Notes: generated by a model from the letters alone, not told the origin. Numbered from the stretch's first letter, positions 10,627-24,390 are shown. The stretch is DNA of 64,000 nucleotides from Astropecten irregularis (GCA_963971285.1 OZ020244.1:19840001-19904000); one strand, 5' to 3'. Translations and numbers: made by a program.

Positions 10627-12056
10627 TCATAAATCTGAGTGAATCTAATAAAATCTTACAGGTTGCCAGGTTATGAATTCCTTAAACATCTCCAGAGACA
10701 TTCTGCTGATTCATACAGCGGTTATCAACCTATAAGCTTTTGTTTCTCATTAAAGCAAAGGTGAAGGTCTCCAGTCGCTTATTAAATTCAAAGCGCTCTT
10801 ATATGACGCATCTTTGCAAAGAAGGTATTTTATCGCATGAATAAACATTGCCGCGTCTGGTCCATAGGGTAAAATATCGTCTGTTTCTATGATCAAAACC
10901 GTTCGCCATTTCAGGTTCCTAAAAAGAAGTGAGATTATTCTGAATGGAAATATTAGAACAGGATGATGAGTCGAAATAAAGTTGACCGACATCGGTGATG
11001 TTTTTCAAAATTAACAAAAGCTCAGTAAAGAAAAGAAGAAGATTGAAACAAATTGATTATTCGTAAGAGGTGTTATGTCTATTTTCATAAAGGTACACAT
11101 TTTGCAAGCAATACTTAACAAAACAAATGTAAAATAAACATTTTAGCTGTGTACGAATACCATATTATTAGATTCACTTAGGCATCAACATTCCATACAT
11201 ACACAGCGTGTAAAATTAGTACCTTTATTAAAATACTTATTCCTCATATGAATGATCGATTTGTTAGTATTTTTTTCTCTAATAAGCAGGACAGAATGCT
11301 TGTTAAATATTGCTTTACTGAACTTTTGAGTGTCATTTCTTTTGTTTTGAGAGACACAATGTTTTGACTCACCATGTATATCAGCGAAAAACAATGAACG
11401 GCGTAGTGGGACTTTGCACGGATTTAAATTTCTGCAGAGGTCCCAATTGTAATGGCCAAACACCGTGCCTTGACTGCAGCCTCCAACGCCCACGCAGTGA
11501 TTATACCCAGGGTAGACTTAGATCGAAAAGTCCTCGCCTGATCAGATGTTTGTCAGACGACCAACTATTTTTGGATCCCTCCCGGAAAACTCATTTTGCC
11601 ACTGCCTTCATGTGATTACGACAAAGGCCTATTCATTGTCTATGTACAACTGTCAACAACGGATCATCAACTTCGCTTCTTTTATTCATACACGGCACCA
11701 AAACGAATTTAAAAATGCAGACTTGTAAATCAACACATTGATTCACTTAAATGCGGTTATAAATGGTTTACTTATGGATGCATCAAGGGTGTTTCAGTCT
11801 CCCGGTGAGCCAAAATAGAGCTCATTAAAGACGGCGAGCTAGGAGGGCATTGGTAACGAGGTTGCTGTCCTAAACGGAGCAAACACACAAACAGAACAAT
11901 CAAATCAGGATACTAACCAACTAACCGACCCAACTATAGTAACCTGACCTATACCTATCAATCGCCCAGCATGTATCAACCTAAAATCCAACTAAACCCA
12001 CCCACTCCCCCATTACCCTTTACCGTTCACAAACCAATCAACCACACCCATCATTG

Positions 12057-12104
12057 AGCCAACCAACCAACCAGCCAGCCAGCCAGCCAACCAGCCAGCC
12101 AAGC
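12057..12104. repeat. Simple repeat (CAGC/CAAC)n
   Basis: A tract of alternating ACCA/GCCA tetramers at the end of a pyrimidine/adenine-rich stretch of AACC-type words starting near 11920. Confidence 0.85.
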
Positions 12105-13910
12105 CAGACAAGACACGAGAGGAAATCAGTACAACAAACAAACCGTCTCAATCATTAAAACATACAGGTGGTCATTCCATTTTTGTTCGTGACCTTCATT
12201 ATCCAGCCTTTCTGGGAATCAATCATGCAAGTTATGATCCAGCTTTGGTATACCAAACATCCGGGATGGGACCTTTCTGGCGTCACTGGCTTATGATACA
12301 GATCGAATACAAATACAAGCCCAACAAACTCCCGAAGAGTTTATTCAAGGGAGTTGTATATAGCCGGCACACTTACTCTGACGAGTGACGACACACATTT
12401 CGTGGCTGTGGACGACGATAGAGGGATATATCAGTTCGTGGAATGAAACAGAGTCCCCCGGGGCCGGTACAGCGACATGAAATGAATCATAATACAAAAT
12501 CAACGACTAGAACGCCGAGCCACGAGGCAGAATGACAGTACCAAAGCCCTTCACCAAACACTGCCCCGAGTCCTGGCACAGCTTCTAATCTATCCAACTC
12601 GCCCAAATGTAACGAACAAGCCGCATATAATTATATGGCAATGTCAATCTAATGCATGATATTATACCAAACGGGCGCATGCATCTGCAACATTTAGTTT
12701 TTTACATCGGATGGATAGGCATATGGCTTTATTCCGCATGCTGATATGGGCATCGATGACTAAAGAGACATATTTTGACAATGCCCTCGGTGTATGTGAA
12801 TCAGCCGTCAGCTAGTTGTTGACCATTAAGTTTAATCAATTCCTGCAAGACGCCTCGTAAGGACGTGCAAAAGGAACACTTTGAGTTGATGGCGATGAAA
12901 GGCTGTAGGGAGTGTTGAACACGTGTCGAAAAGAGAAAACAAATAGTGAAACGTCTATGACGTCTATGAGTTTGAGATTTCTAATTCCTAAAAGATAGGC
13001 CTTGATATAATGATCATCAAAACACTTATTTATGCACGTCTGAAAATATCATGATTGCACACCAACATGAACCAATATGAACACATGTTCATAATAATAA
13101 TATGCAAAGATAATATATTAGATAATAATATCTAATGATGATGAATATTGACGAAAAGGAAGCGCTAGTACAAATTATTCCAACTGGTTAATACAGCAAG
13201 GTTTGACAGAGTCTCAGTCTCGTGAAATTGTAAACAAAAATGGAAACACTTCCAGAATCAGGGTCAACGATATCCTGTTAGTATGCCCAACAGGCTGGGC
13301 AATGCATGGGCGCGGTTTGATGCAATCAACTTGTGTTCATGCTATGTCTTTCGCATTTGGCTTCTGGATCGCCAAATCGGTCTCTTAGGACTAAAGGGTG
13401 CACAAAGAGCAATACATGAATGTAACAAACAGTAACACCCAGACGTCCTACGCAAGTGCTATTTATATAGGTTTATCCTACACCTAAAGTGCCACGAGTG
13501 GGCTAAAAATGGGCATAAGGTAACAACAAACATCCGACTGCTGGAAGAGAATAAGAACAAACCTACACACAAACCTCTTTCACCACAAACACTCTTGAAA
13601 TGAATATAATCTGTTTATCAAATACTCCGAATCAGGTTTTCTGGCTGAATGATATCGGTTTTGTTTTGTTGTATAAAATAAGACTTTCATTTGAAATTCA
13701 TCATCATGATCCAGTCAATGCAGTGGGGGTGTATATGTCAAGTACTATATAGTGGGTGGGTCTTCCGAACAAACTCATATTCTGTTCCTAACACAAAACC
13801 ACATGAAAATAGAATTTTATGCATTATTTGAATTTGACAAAAAATTAAACTGCCAGTTTAGACATGATCAAATCTGTCAAGAGGAACACATTTTATAAAC
13901 GATTAGTCTT

Positions 13911-14259
13911 CAAAGGTAGTATCATACTTTGGTTTTTGTCAAAGAAATACAGATTCAAGGAAGCTACAGTAACAGTCATCTGTGAAAATTTCAGTCCCAT
14001 ACGGTGCCCACTTTTTGAGAAAACAGTGAAAAACGGCCACAGCATTTCTTCAGTCTTTTCTCTTTTATTTTTGATCTTTTAAAAGATCAAAAAGATTTTC
14101 GGTCGTTGTTTTACTAATTTCTGGATAAATACACCATTTCAGGTGGAAAAATTTTAACGGTATGTTTCTACCAGCATCATCTTCATACCCTGTAAGTTAT
14201 ATGTAAATCTGTGAACATTTCTGTTTTGGTTTCTTACCAAAGTATGATATTACCTTTAA
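13911..14259 (+). mobile_element. MITE family A copy (TTAA-type)
   Basis: CAAAGGTAGTATCATACTTT to AAAGTATGATATTACCTTTAA. The centre has the palindrome TTTGATCTTTTAAAAGATCAAA. Confidence 0.9.
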
Positions 14260-14307
14260 CGAAGTTACTATGAGATTTTTTTTTTTTTTTAACATTAAAA
14301 CAAGACC

Positions 14308-14457
14308 GGGGCTGGATTTTACCAAGCACTAAGATTAAACTTAAGATGAGTTGTTCAGTATCACCATAGTGATTTGTATTGTGACATCACATGTTGCTAA
14401 GCAATTAATATGAATTCACACTTTACATTAATCTTAGTGCTTCGTGAAATCGGCCCC
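14308..14457. mobile_element. MITE, GGGGCTGGATTTTACC ends
   Basis: Left GGGGCTGGATTTTACCAAGC then ACTAAGATTAA; right TTAATCTTAGTGCTTCGTG then AAATCGGCCCC. The arms are about 35 bp. It adjoins the family A copy and a poly-T tract. Confidence 0.88.
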
Positions 14458-15291
14458 TGTATCCTAATTCAATGAACTATTCGGAGATAAATATTAGTTG
14501 TATTAGAAAATATCGACCTTTTTTTACAAAATGGAATATCACTTTTGTTATTATACCAGGACTTTTTCTATCATTCAATTTCATTTCAGAAAATAATTAT
14601 TACGGATTAAGCCAGTGCACATATCGATAAAAAAATTCACCAAACTAAACTGGATGATAAACCACGGGCTTATACCAGGAATATGATGTGTAAATTAATA
14701 TGGGCTAGGTTACGAAACGAATACGTTAAACGCATTCATCATCTTCCCCAGTGCGAATAATAGCCATAATGCTTGGCTGGCTAGTAGCTAGAAAAGAGTG
14801 GCTAACGCAAATTATCCATCATATTTTTCATCTTTCAGAAATAATGGAAATTTGATCTTTGTCATGTAATTAGTTTCCTCATCGGATTGGGTGACGCACA
14901 AGGGGAATTAGGTGAGAGAGATCCGTGTCATAAAAACATGCTGTTTGACACGCGGGAAACAAAATAATGATAGAAACCTTCGGTGATGGATAATTGTATT
15001 TTCAACAGTCGGGACATAGAAGAAAGGGCTTAGAACGTGAGGCAACGTTTGAAGATTCGTGTCATGGTGACCCTGAACTTGCTTAGGTTTCTCCATTATA
15101 ATCCCATGGGTTCTTATAAACAACCAGTCTGATCAATCTCTTCTAACCAATTTCATTTTTCGAGTTAAATTTCCACTTTCTTCATGCCTGAAGAAACAAA
15201 ATTGGGTACGTTTTGTCCAAAAAATAGTTTGGGTTTTGAGTCCAAATTGACAAACACAGTTGGGAAACAAATGGCTACAAATGTGTTACTC

Positions 15292-15648
15292 TTAAAGGTA
15301 CTATCATACTTTGGTAGCATACCGAAACAGAAATCTTCACAGATTTACCTATAAATTACAGGGAATAAGGATGGTCAACACATACCGTTAAAATTTATCT
15401 GCCCGAAATGCTGTATTTATCCGGAAAAGAGTAAAACCAGTGACCAAAATTATTTTTGATCTTTTAAAGACCAAACATAAAAGAGAAAAGACTTAAGAAA
15501 CATTATGGCCGGTTTTGTCCATTTTCCCAAAAAGTGGCCATCGTGTGGAACTGAAATTTCCAAAGATGACTGTTATCGTATTTTCCTTGAAATTTCGCCC
15601 ATGAATCTGTATTTCTTTGACAAAAACCATAGATGATATTACCTTAAA
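15292..15648 (-). mobile_element. MITE family A copy, reverse orientation
   Basis: TTAAAGGTACTATCATACTT at the left; ACCATAGATGATATTACCTTAA at the right. The interior matches other copies read in reverse (CAGGGAATAAGGATGG, ATGAATCTGTATTTCTTTGA). Confidence 0.9.
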
Positions 15649-17821
15649 CTTAATGTGTAGCCCAGGCAAATCTTACCAATCCTGTTCTGCTTTGTTTTGT
15701 ATTCAGTATTTGTGGATATCCATCCTCGATTTTCACATGATTCTGAATCCGTTCAATTTGATTCATTTTAGGAAGTTCAGAATGCATACATTTATAAGTC
15801 ATTCCACTGAGTTCAAAAGCGGATCATTTCATTTTTAATTTTCATAAATGCAAACACGATTTCTAAGAAAAAAAAATCAAAACAAAAATCAAAATGTAAA
15901 TACATCCCCGATATAGAACCTCCGTAATTGGAATGAATAGGCCCACTGTTCATCTTCGCTCTATTATAGTTTGTTGTTAATTTGTTTTAAAGCATTTTCA
16001 CGAATAAAATTCACCCAAATTATGAAAGACAAATACGACCAATGCCTAAGAATAGCATATCGATTGAATTTATAAATATTTATAACTGATTAGGCGGTCT
16101 CGAATTCCCAGACTCACCAAATTCCTGCGTGTATTCGGTTTCTCCACAATTAAAACCAATGTCATGCACTTGCATCTTATTATTATATTTTTTTTTAAGA
16201 ACTATGATGTCCACATTTAAAGATTGCATTCCTGCTGCACAATTTAATACTCAGTGCACAAATCGGCGCTTATGTGCCAATTCTCGCTTGTACATACGGG
16301 AAAGCCTCCCACAGATGCAGTGATATAGTATGAAATAATCTAGACGGGTGAACGAGTTACATACAAGGGAGAGATGGAGAAGGACGTCCAGCCAGATGGG
16401 ACGGTACCTAAGTGCGCCCTGCCCGTCAAGCATCATCATCCTTCATAGAAGATTATAGGTACTACATCTTGTGAGCCGTCGGTATTTTGAGTAGGTCTAA
16501 ATTAAAACTTGCATCTGTCTCCCCGGCCCATTAGCAGAATCGGAAGCAGTCGTATCCCTCACAAAGCCCTGTAATTAGTGGGAATGTGGCGCGTAAAATA
16601 ATGCCAAGCTGGGCTCCCGGCTGGATAGGTGTATTCACGGAGAGATTAGCAATGCCGATGTTTCGAATGAGTCTGATTGTTGCAGATGCACGAGTAATGG
16701 CGAGAGAGAAAAAAACCCGTTCAAAACAAAAAAACGTGCATCATGCACTCTGTAAAAACCAACATATCCCATGATACATAGGGGACTGAATCTGTCCGAT
16801 TTAAACAAGGAATAATGAACCTGTGATGCTCAGCAAAATATCACAGACCTTTTTTTTTTGTACAAGGGTAAATGACCCTTTTCTTTTGATGTATTTTCAA
16901 CTCCATTTGTTTTTATTTAAAGCGAACGTTACGAAAATGCGACGACAGTTAAAAATAGAATATTTATTTCAAAATTCTATAAATAATTTAGTCGATCAAT
17001 TGAACGATCGTGCTTCGATGTCATTGTATAACTCACATCGTTTAAATCTTCTAATATTGCGTGGGTTTATAGCTTAAAGGAGACCAAAAAAATCAAAAGG
17101 CCGAAAGATCACCTCTTCGATCTTACCTAAGAGCAGGAAAAAGAACAGTTTAGCTGTCAAAAGAAAGAGATCATGATCGCTTCCGGCAAAAGCTCGTTGC
17201 CATCACAACAAGACAGGTGTTTTATGTGTATATATATAGCGGTGGCCATTTCCTCCAGCCCAGCAGAGCGTTCATAATTTGCTCGATTTTTGTTTGTCCC
17301 CCCTATTTTTTCGATAGGGGAGGGCTGAGATTTGCTAATGCAAGATTGCACGTTCGCACTTATGCATATTCAGCAGGAGACAAAATAGATATCAATTAAT
17401 AAGCTCGGTGGCTTTGTGCTTACGACGACACAATAAATAATACAGTGCGATTCCTGTAAAGGCATCATCATGTCATTAGTGTGTACTAAGCCTGGACAAA
17501 GAAACTTGTTCCTGATCAGATCAAATCTGGTGGCTATTCAGTATAAGGCGTAGCAATTACACGCCGGCGCAGTCCTATACAACGTGAGAATGAAAACGAA
17601 ATGATAATAATACATGACTGTATATGAGTGAGTGGTTTCTGGTAAAGGTTCGCTTGAACCACGTCTACCGGATCCAACCAGAGCTGAAGTGAGCTGAGCT
17701 GGCGCTAACCTCCGTCTGTCAACATCGGATATGTTACTAATCATCATCCCTTTTCAATATTTACACTGGTATAGCGCATCACCTTCCGGACACACGGTCA
17801 AATGTAACCAAAAAAGAGACG

Positions 17822-18232
17822 ATGTGGTATAATCAAAATGGTTTGGGTATAACCAAAACGGTTTGGTATAACCAGAACGGTGTGGTATAACCGGGAACGG
17901 TTTGGTATAACCAGAACGGTTTGGTATAACCAGAACGGTTTGGTATAACCAGAACGGTTTTGGTATAACAAGAACGGTGTGGTATAACCAGGAACGGTTT
18001 GGTATAACAAGAACGGTGTGGTATAACCAGGAACGGTTTGGTATAACCAGAACGGTTTTGGTATAACCAGAACGGTTTTGGTATAACCAGAACGGTTTGG
18101 TGTAACCAGGAACAGTTTGGTATAACCAGGAACGGTTTGGTATAACCAAAACGGTTTTTGTATAACCAGAACGGTTTTGATACAAACCAGAACGGTGTGG
18201 TATAACCAGAACGGTTTGGTACAAACCAAAAT
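17822..18232. repeat. Minisatellite, 19-20-bp unit GGTATAACCAGAACGGTTT
   Basis: About 21 units with length variation of one base (GGTTT or GGTTTT; GTGTGG variants; GGGAACGG insertions). On the minus strand it gives two overlapping spurious ORFs (226 and 194 codons) of peptides such as VIPNRSWLYQT. The unit length is not a multiple of three, and the one-base indels rotate frames, which argues against coding. It lies in intron 5. Confidence 0.96.
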
Positions 18233-19600
18233 GGTGTGCATGACGGTGGGACAATAGACAGTATAAGATTTGTAGCGGGTTTGTAGAACGTGAAGGACGT
18301 ACATGTACATATTTATATAAATTATGTGAAAAAGTACACTCCCCCTCACTGCAACAAAAATGCAGGACAAAATCAAAAGCATAGCACAACGGCATGTCTA
18401 TATCAAAACTACAATTCAACGATTTCCTTTCCAAAAAATGCCCGATCTCGGTTTTCCCCCATTTAATTTTGCAATATCAAATTATGCTAATGAGTAACTG
18501 GAACGGCCCGCGGTAGGATTATGAAGGTAGCCAAGCGTTCTGTTCCAGCGACACATGGTTGAGTATAATTATATCAAAGATCAGTTAATGAGGATAGGGT
18601 TTATTATGCATTATGCTGTCACACAGCTGACTAACCACGTCCAAGTATTCATCTAATCCCTCGCTAACACTGTCCTGATGACGGAATAATTGATTAGTAC
18701 CGTTACCGCTTCGAAGACCTTTTCCAGGATTTTAAAGGGAGGCACAGAGGTAGATTTTTGTTAGATGGGGAACATTTAAGTTCCGTGACGATCCAAAATG
18801 TTCATGAGGTACCATTTTTATCGGGCTGCGACCAGATATACAACTACTCTCAAACCACGATCCATCGGTTTCTTTCTGCCGATGGACATTGAAAGATACA
18901 TGACTACAGCATTGGAAGTCCCATGCGACTTACATGGCGCTTGCTGGCACAGCTTGGCTCTGAACACATTATGATGTGCAATAAAGGGACACAGTGTTGT
19001 TAGATTCAGGACTAATAGTGCCACCAAATTTACTGATGGATTCCGCCAATACCAGCCTTTTACGCTATTTATTACACGTACATAGCGTACATTCACCTAT
19101 GAACGCAATGGTGCATGAAATTGTACTGTTTAATTTCACTGAAAAATATGAATTTTCAAACGGATCCAATAATGATATGTTTTAACCATTGTCCTGGACG
19201 TTATAAATTCACCTACGAGCAAATAAAGTTTTATATGAAATCTGAAATACAAATTATATCAGGTGTACTTAAACATCAAACTCAATTCCTTATACACAAT
19301 GTAGCAATAGCAAGGGAAAGATTATGTAACAACATCTCATACAAGTTAATACCTCGGCAGAATTCAGAAACAAAGCAAGTAGGGAGATTTGGAGAGAAAC
19401 GATTGTTTAGTTACAAAGTTCAGAGAGTTCGGTTTAATTAAATCGTCTGGCCTTAATGTGTACATCTTTCCTACATGTAGTCGTGACGGTAAAATGTATT
19501 TATCTCAACCTCAATTACTGCATGGTCATAATAAAGAAGTAAAAACTAGGTTTGAACACGGATTGAAGTCTAGTCCCATGAGTGTAAATCCCAAACGTAC

Positions 19601-19758
19601 CTTATACCACTGCCTCCACCGTCGTCGTCCCCACAGTCGGATGCATTTGGAGGCGCCTGGGAGATGACAGCACCCCGTCTCTGGTAGATTCTGGATGTTG
19701 GTGGCCGGGCCGTGGGCTCCTCATCCTCGGTATCACTGCCGACAGCGGCGCTGGAGAC
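19601..19758 (-). CDS. Exon 5
   Basis: The exon has acceptor TTCACACCACCAG|GTCTCC and donor TATAAG|GTACGT, 158 nt, phase 0 in and phase 2 out. After exon 4 it reads KKDSS|VSSAAVGSDTEDEE. It has an acidic GSDTEDEE cluster (CK2-like sites), then SRIYQRR (exon residues 22-28), a near copy of SRIFQRR in exon 2, then an Asp/Gly-rich end (DCGDDDGGGSGI). The reading frame stays open upstream to about 19839, so a longer form from another acceptor cannot be excluded. A second possible donor lies 6 nt earlier (AGTG|GTATAAG) but would not match exon 6. Confidence 0.78.
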
Positions 19759-22700
19759 CTGGTGGTGTGAAGGGTGACAGAGTACAGTGTCAGAGGACAG
19801 GCCTCTCGGTAAGAGGCGAAAGAGGGTCTCACGCCTCATCGCCTTTCGCTGTGGAGGTTAGGGAGTCTGAGACTATAACCCGCTCGGTCCGAGTACCACC
19901 GGCACGTGCGGTGATGGGTTGGTGGGGGAAGGGAGCCTAAAAAAGCCCGTCCAGCAGTCTCAGTAAATCACGGTGCTGCTCCGATCCATCTGATAATATC
20001 CACAAACAATTCCAGCCGATTTGGTTAATGGTGGTAGCAGGACACATCGGATGACAATATTTCCCATCGTATGCCTGTCAAAGCTGGCTGGCTATGTCAC
20101 TTGTCAGTAACAGCATACAGGTCTTCCCCCAGTCATATCACAGTACACTGTGCAGCATAGCTAAGTCGCGTGCACGTGTATATACGAAGCGCGTGGGTCG
20201 CACACACTAGAGATTATGGAGTTATACGTCAGCAACTCTCATCACGGGCAACGCCGAATATGCTCGAGCAAAAAAGTATTACAAAATGATGCATCCCTGC
20301 CAGGCATGGCAACGTGTATTCTCTGCGGTATATTACGCGTGTTATGAGACAGCCAGCAAAGCTATTGTCAATCCATCTTACACGATGCTAGCTCTCTCTA
20401 TACAGTGCAGTCACAATCATGACGCAGGGAGCCCCTTTTTCCCCTGAACTGCACATCAACATCCTCAAACCGTTAAGAGTGAGAGTCATTAGGCCTAAAT
20501 ATCATTGCCCGCCGGCCCAATCACTGAGACATCAGAAACAATTCTCAGTAAAAGAGCCGTGTACGGACCCGACATAACAAATAACTCATCGGTGAGGGGG
20601 CTGCCCCCGTACGTGCACCACCGAGAGTATACGGTATCTATTTTGAGAGTACAGTTTTTTGTACTTTTAGGAAACGTTCTTTCCGATATTGCAAGTATAA
20701 ACACGCTCGTCCGATACCACATGATTGTCAACCATTTCAGTTTTACCTCCACAAATTAAATCACGTGACCATCAGGGCAGACTGATGGGGTGGGGAGGGG
20801 TAAGCAGCCCCTCCCCTCCAATAAATCAAGTTGACATCTTTTAAACACCATGGTTATGTTTGACACACGGTATCAACCACGTCCTGTCATCGTCATACAT
20901 GATGTTGGGATATGTGTTTTGTCACATTGATGGTGAGGGTTTTAACCTATACCCATTCTAATTGCCTATTCGGCATGATGAGCTGTTCCAATTCCAGACG
21001 GTAATTTTATTGTCATCAACTCATATACCCCCCCAGAGGTATTCCCCAATACTTTTCATGGACATTGACTTTTCTTTCTCTCAGGATATCATAATTAATC
21101 ATAATATTCTATGCATATACAAGTGAAAGATTTTCTCTAAATTCGATACACTAATAGTGTTTGGTCTGCAGCGCTATTCATTTATTTATTCATCTATTAG
21201 TTTGTTTGTTTAATTTTGCTGGTCGGTTTGTTTGTTTGTCTATCTGTCTGTCGGGCTGTCTGACGCGTTGGCTCACCTCCCCATCCCCCCGTAAGCCGAG
21301 TAAGGTAAAGATGGGGGAGTGTCTCAGTGTACGACTTGCCTCCAGCCCCCATGCATCGTACATACATACATACATAGTTACATACATGTATACACAGTCT
21401 GACAAAGCTGATGTAACTAAACTCGCACAAATACACCTAAATTGCCCGGGGTTGCCAAATATTTGGCTAAGCTCATACATTTGATATCTTGAGCAGGCCT
21501 CAAATAATTATGTCATCTCTAGCAGAGGTGTCGCTAAATATACGGCCTTAATTATGTCCAGTACATTACACCTGCATCTTAATAGGCTTATTACAACATC
21601 ATGAGATGCTAGCATTAACCGGGACTAGACTGCAGCAAAACCAGAGATTTGAACACGATCAGATGAGCGCGGTTTACTGAGTCATTTAATATACAGTCAA
21701 ATATTTGTCAATGTTAGCAGTGGGTTGCATTAATCTGAGTACACAGTACGAGGAACATTAATATTTGTTGAAAATTTCACATCGGGGCAGCATAGGCCTG
21801 CATACACACCTATGGAAGTAAGACGCTCTTGTTTACAAACCACGCATCACACACACACACATAATGATACAGGGACATCATTATACACAATCGATGAAAG
21901 GGTTCTATCTTGGAGTGTCTGTCCATGTTTGTGTGGTTGCTTAACTTTGTGTGCACAGTTAATATACAGCCCACAACCAGCCTAGCCCACGGATAGCTTC
22001 CCGTTATTATGCGTACCTAACTGTATGGAGCAAGGCATTTTGTGATTAAGTTTTTCCTTACACAACTTGGAGGTATAGGACGAGTTTAGTAGGCCTACAT
22101 CCAAGCCAGGGGTGGGGGACGGGGAGGGGGGTAGCTGCATTCTGATCAGCATAGTATTAGTAGCCAAGACATATTCCTCCCCAGGGTGGGGAGAGGATTC
22201 TTGAAGGGATGAGGTAAGCCCAATGATCGAAGATAATACATGTATCTCTGAATTATATCAAAATCACGATATCCACTCATAAATGTTCAATTGTGTTCAA
22301 GAAGGGGTCATTTGGGTGTATCATGTGCAGTAAACAATACCCGATCTTCACAACAGACGATTCGTTTCATTACCAAAGTCTTGGGTCTTTGTGCTTCAGG
22401 TGTACTTCAGGTGTATGGCACATTAAAACCAAATGCAAAGTGCAATCAAATAATCATTTATCTTGGATCTTGACAAAACTTGTAATGAATGCCGACTGCC
22501 ACCTGAAATACTGCCCTCGATCGGCCAATCAAAGACAGACTTCTAGGTCGTGTCCCAATATAATCTGGCTACGGCCTCAAATTGCACACGCAGTCAAGCA
22601 CCTAGCCTATGGCAGCCACTAGCCAGTGAATGCAGCCGTTTCCATAGACTTGTGTGTTATTTACGGTCGCAGCCAGAGATTTGGAACACGGTCAAGTGAC

Positions 22701-23536
22701 GTACCGTGTATGCATTGTAAATGGTAGTAAATCTTGTAATCGGAAATATTTATGCATTTAATATTCTGCCGTATTTGATCGTCTAGAGCAATTTTAAGCA
22801 TATTTTCCTGAGAGAGTATAATCGAGGAGCCAGCCATCACGGGCCGTATCATCGATCACGAACCCATCTCAACTCCCAGAGAGACTCACGATACGCTGAA
22901 ATTAACCACAACAACATGAACTCATGACCGTCTCAAGCCACTGGACCGCGGCAGGTCAACCTTCATCAACTCCTTTAAGTAATGGGAAATCCACCTCCCA
23001 AGACATAGAAACAAAATCGGGTTTATTACTTCCCGTAATTCCCTATATTCTGACCACACCCATCGCTCAATTTCCACAAGAATGAACTTAAAGGTACAGT
23101 ACAGGATTGGTAACACACCCAAATAGAAAATGTTCACATATTTACGTATAACGTTCAGGATATGAAGATGGTTCTGGTAGAAACTTACCATTAAAATAAT
23201 TGTTTTCGCCTAAAAGGTAATATTAATCCAGAAATGATTAAAGCAAAGATCGAAACAGTTCTGATCTCTGGGAAAGATCAAAACAGTTCTTTATGTTTTA
23301 TAAGAAAAAATAGTCGGGGTTTTGCTATTTTCTCGTGAGTCAGATGTCCGATTGAGCTTAAATTTTCACAGGTGTGTTACTTTATGTCCATGTTGGATTA
23401 GACAAAGTGTGAGTGCTGATCTGTGCCTTCTACCAATCATGTATTACACCTTTAAGCACGGCTACTTAACTTTGACTTGGTACATGTTGAATAAAATAAA
23501 CACAGGCACAGTGCCAAACTAAACCAAACCTCTCAC
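19759..23536 (-). other. Intron 4
   Basis: Contains simple sequence (TTTGTTTG / CTGTCTGT at 21200-21262; ACAT repeat at 21356-21376) and the family B MITE at 23088-23455. I see nothing else recognisable in 19.8-23.0 kb. Confidence 0.7.
23088..23455 (-). mobile_element. MITE family B, full-length copy
   Basis: Ends TTAAAGGTACAGTACAGGATTGG and ACCAATCATGTATTACACCTTTAA are inverted repeats, with TTAA at both edges (23088-23091 and 23452-23455). It starts 81 bp beyond the donor side of exon 4. Confidence 0.9.
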
Positions 23537-23631
23537 CGAGCTATCCTTCTTGAAGACCGCCTTTGTTCGTAGAAACTCCGGGGACGGAACCCTCAGAGAG
23601 CTGCTATCACTCGTCAAAGAATCCTGTGAAC
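23537..23631 (-). CDS. Exon 4
   Basis: The exon has acceptor TATTTTGACAG|GTTCAC with a good pyrimidine tract and donor GCTCG|GTGAGAGG. It is 95 nt, phase 1 in and phase 0 out. Joined to exon 3 it reads SSSN-G-SQDSLTSDSSSLRVPSPEF and then LRTKAVFKKDSS. It is Ser-rich with a proline-directed SPE site and a basic KKDSS end. It lies between two MITEs: a family B copy begins 81 nt beyond its donor, and a GAAACGGAG-type element lies about 250 nt upstream. Confidence 0.85.
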
Positions 23632-23884
23632 CTGTCAAAATAATGAACCGAGAAGTGATATATTTATGATGCAATATATCCCTTGAATGGACCTGTATAT
23701 CATTTCATTTCACACCTCTGATGTATATTTTGTGACACGCTTCGCGTCAAGACAGTGTTAATCAAACTTGTTTGTCAGAACAAGTGTCAGGGTAGATGGC
23801 ACTAATAGGCCCCTGCATATTTGTTTCTGAAGTTGAACCATTATTTCTGATCTAATGAGGGCGTTTTTAATCTTTTGAAACATA

Positions 23885-24115
23885 GGGCTTTTTCGAAACG
23901 GAAGCTTAGGCTTAGGCTCAGGCTCCAGCACCATTTTATGAATTTAGTCTAAAATAACGGGTACCAAAAAAGGAGACTGCGTTTCGGAAACAAAGATTCT
24001 CTGGTTTCAAAAGGAAAACAGAGGTTCAGCTTCAATGAAAAACCACAAACTATATTTTCAGCAGATCAAGACGGAGCCGAAGCCTGAGCCTGAGCCTCCG
24101 TTTCGAAAAGGCCCC
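23885..24115. mobile_element. MITE, CGAAACGGAGGCTTAGGCTC family, copy 1
   Basis: Left end TTTCGAAACGGAAGCTTAGG with CTTAGGCTCAGGCTCC; right end GGAGCCGAAGCCTGAGCCTG then AGCCTCCGTTTCGAAA. The arms carry a repeated hexamer (GGCTTA/GGCTCA), so they can pair in several registers. Confidence 0.9.
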
Positions 24116-24284
24116 CTTACACACCAATCTGACGGAAAGACATACCATCTACCATTACTGAGGTGTCCCCGTCCACCTTGTGAACAAAATAATTATTTTA
24201 CGCTCCACCGCACTATTACTGTGGGGTATATACACTGCATGGCCAACTACATGCATCGCTCGTCGGATTCGTGTATAGGCTGCA

Positions 24285-24390
24285 TCTGAAACCAGTTGCC
24301 TAGAGCTAGGTCTAGGTCTGGGCCCATTGCAATTGCATTGGAAAACGCTGACTATAGACGTAGCCCTAGCTCTAGGAACCTGTTTCGGAC
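24285..24390. mobile_element. Short hairpin MITE (CTAGAGCTAGG arms)
   Basis: The left arm CTGAAACCAGTTGCCTAGAG and the right arm CTCTAGGAACCTGTTTCGGA pair over about 33 bp around a 40-bp loop. Confidence 0.8.

Larger units (their letters stand above)
5767..19600 (-). other. Intron 5 (13.8 kb)
   Basis: Intron between exons 5 and 6. It holds MITEs at 5876, 6722, 7503, 8546, 9038, 10400, 13911, 14308 and 15292, and the 19-20-bp minisatellite at 17822. Stretches 11.1-13.9 kb, 15.7-17.8 kb and 18.3-19.6 kb hold only simple-sequence bits (CAGC/CAAC tract at 12057-12104) and chance ORFs. I see no additional exon with usable phase. Confidence 0.7.

Noticed and set aside
11386..11444. Possible exon ending at donor CATG|GTGAGTC
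   Set aside because: With the nearest acceptor (CCTCTGCAG) it is 59 nt, not a multiple of three, and would break the exon 5 to exon 6 phase.
12380..12408. Possible 29-nt exon (GTCCACAG ... CAGA|GTAAGTG)
   Set aside because: Length would shift the frame between exons 5 and 6, which already join correctly.
17754..18434. 226- and 194-codon minus-strand ORFs
   Set aside because: They read through the 19-20-bp minisatellite; unit length and one-base indels are incompatible with a maintained frame.
18930..18955. Possible 26-nt exon before GCCAT|GTAAGTC
   Set aside because: Same phase conflict; no coding character.
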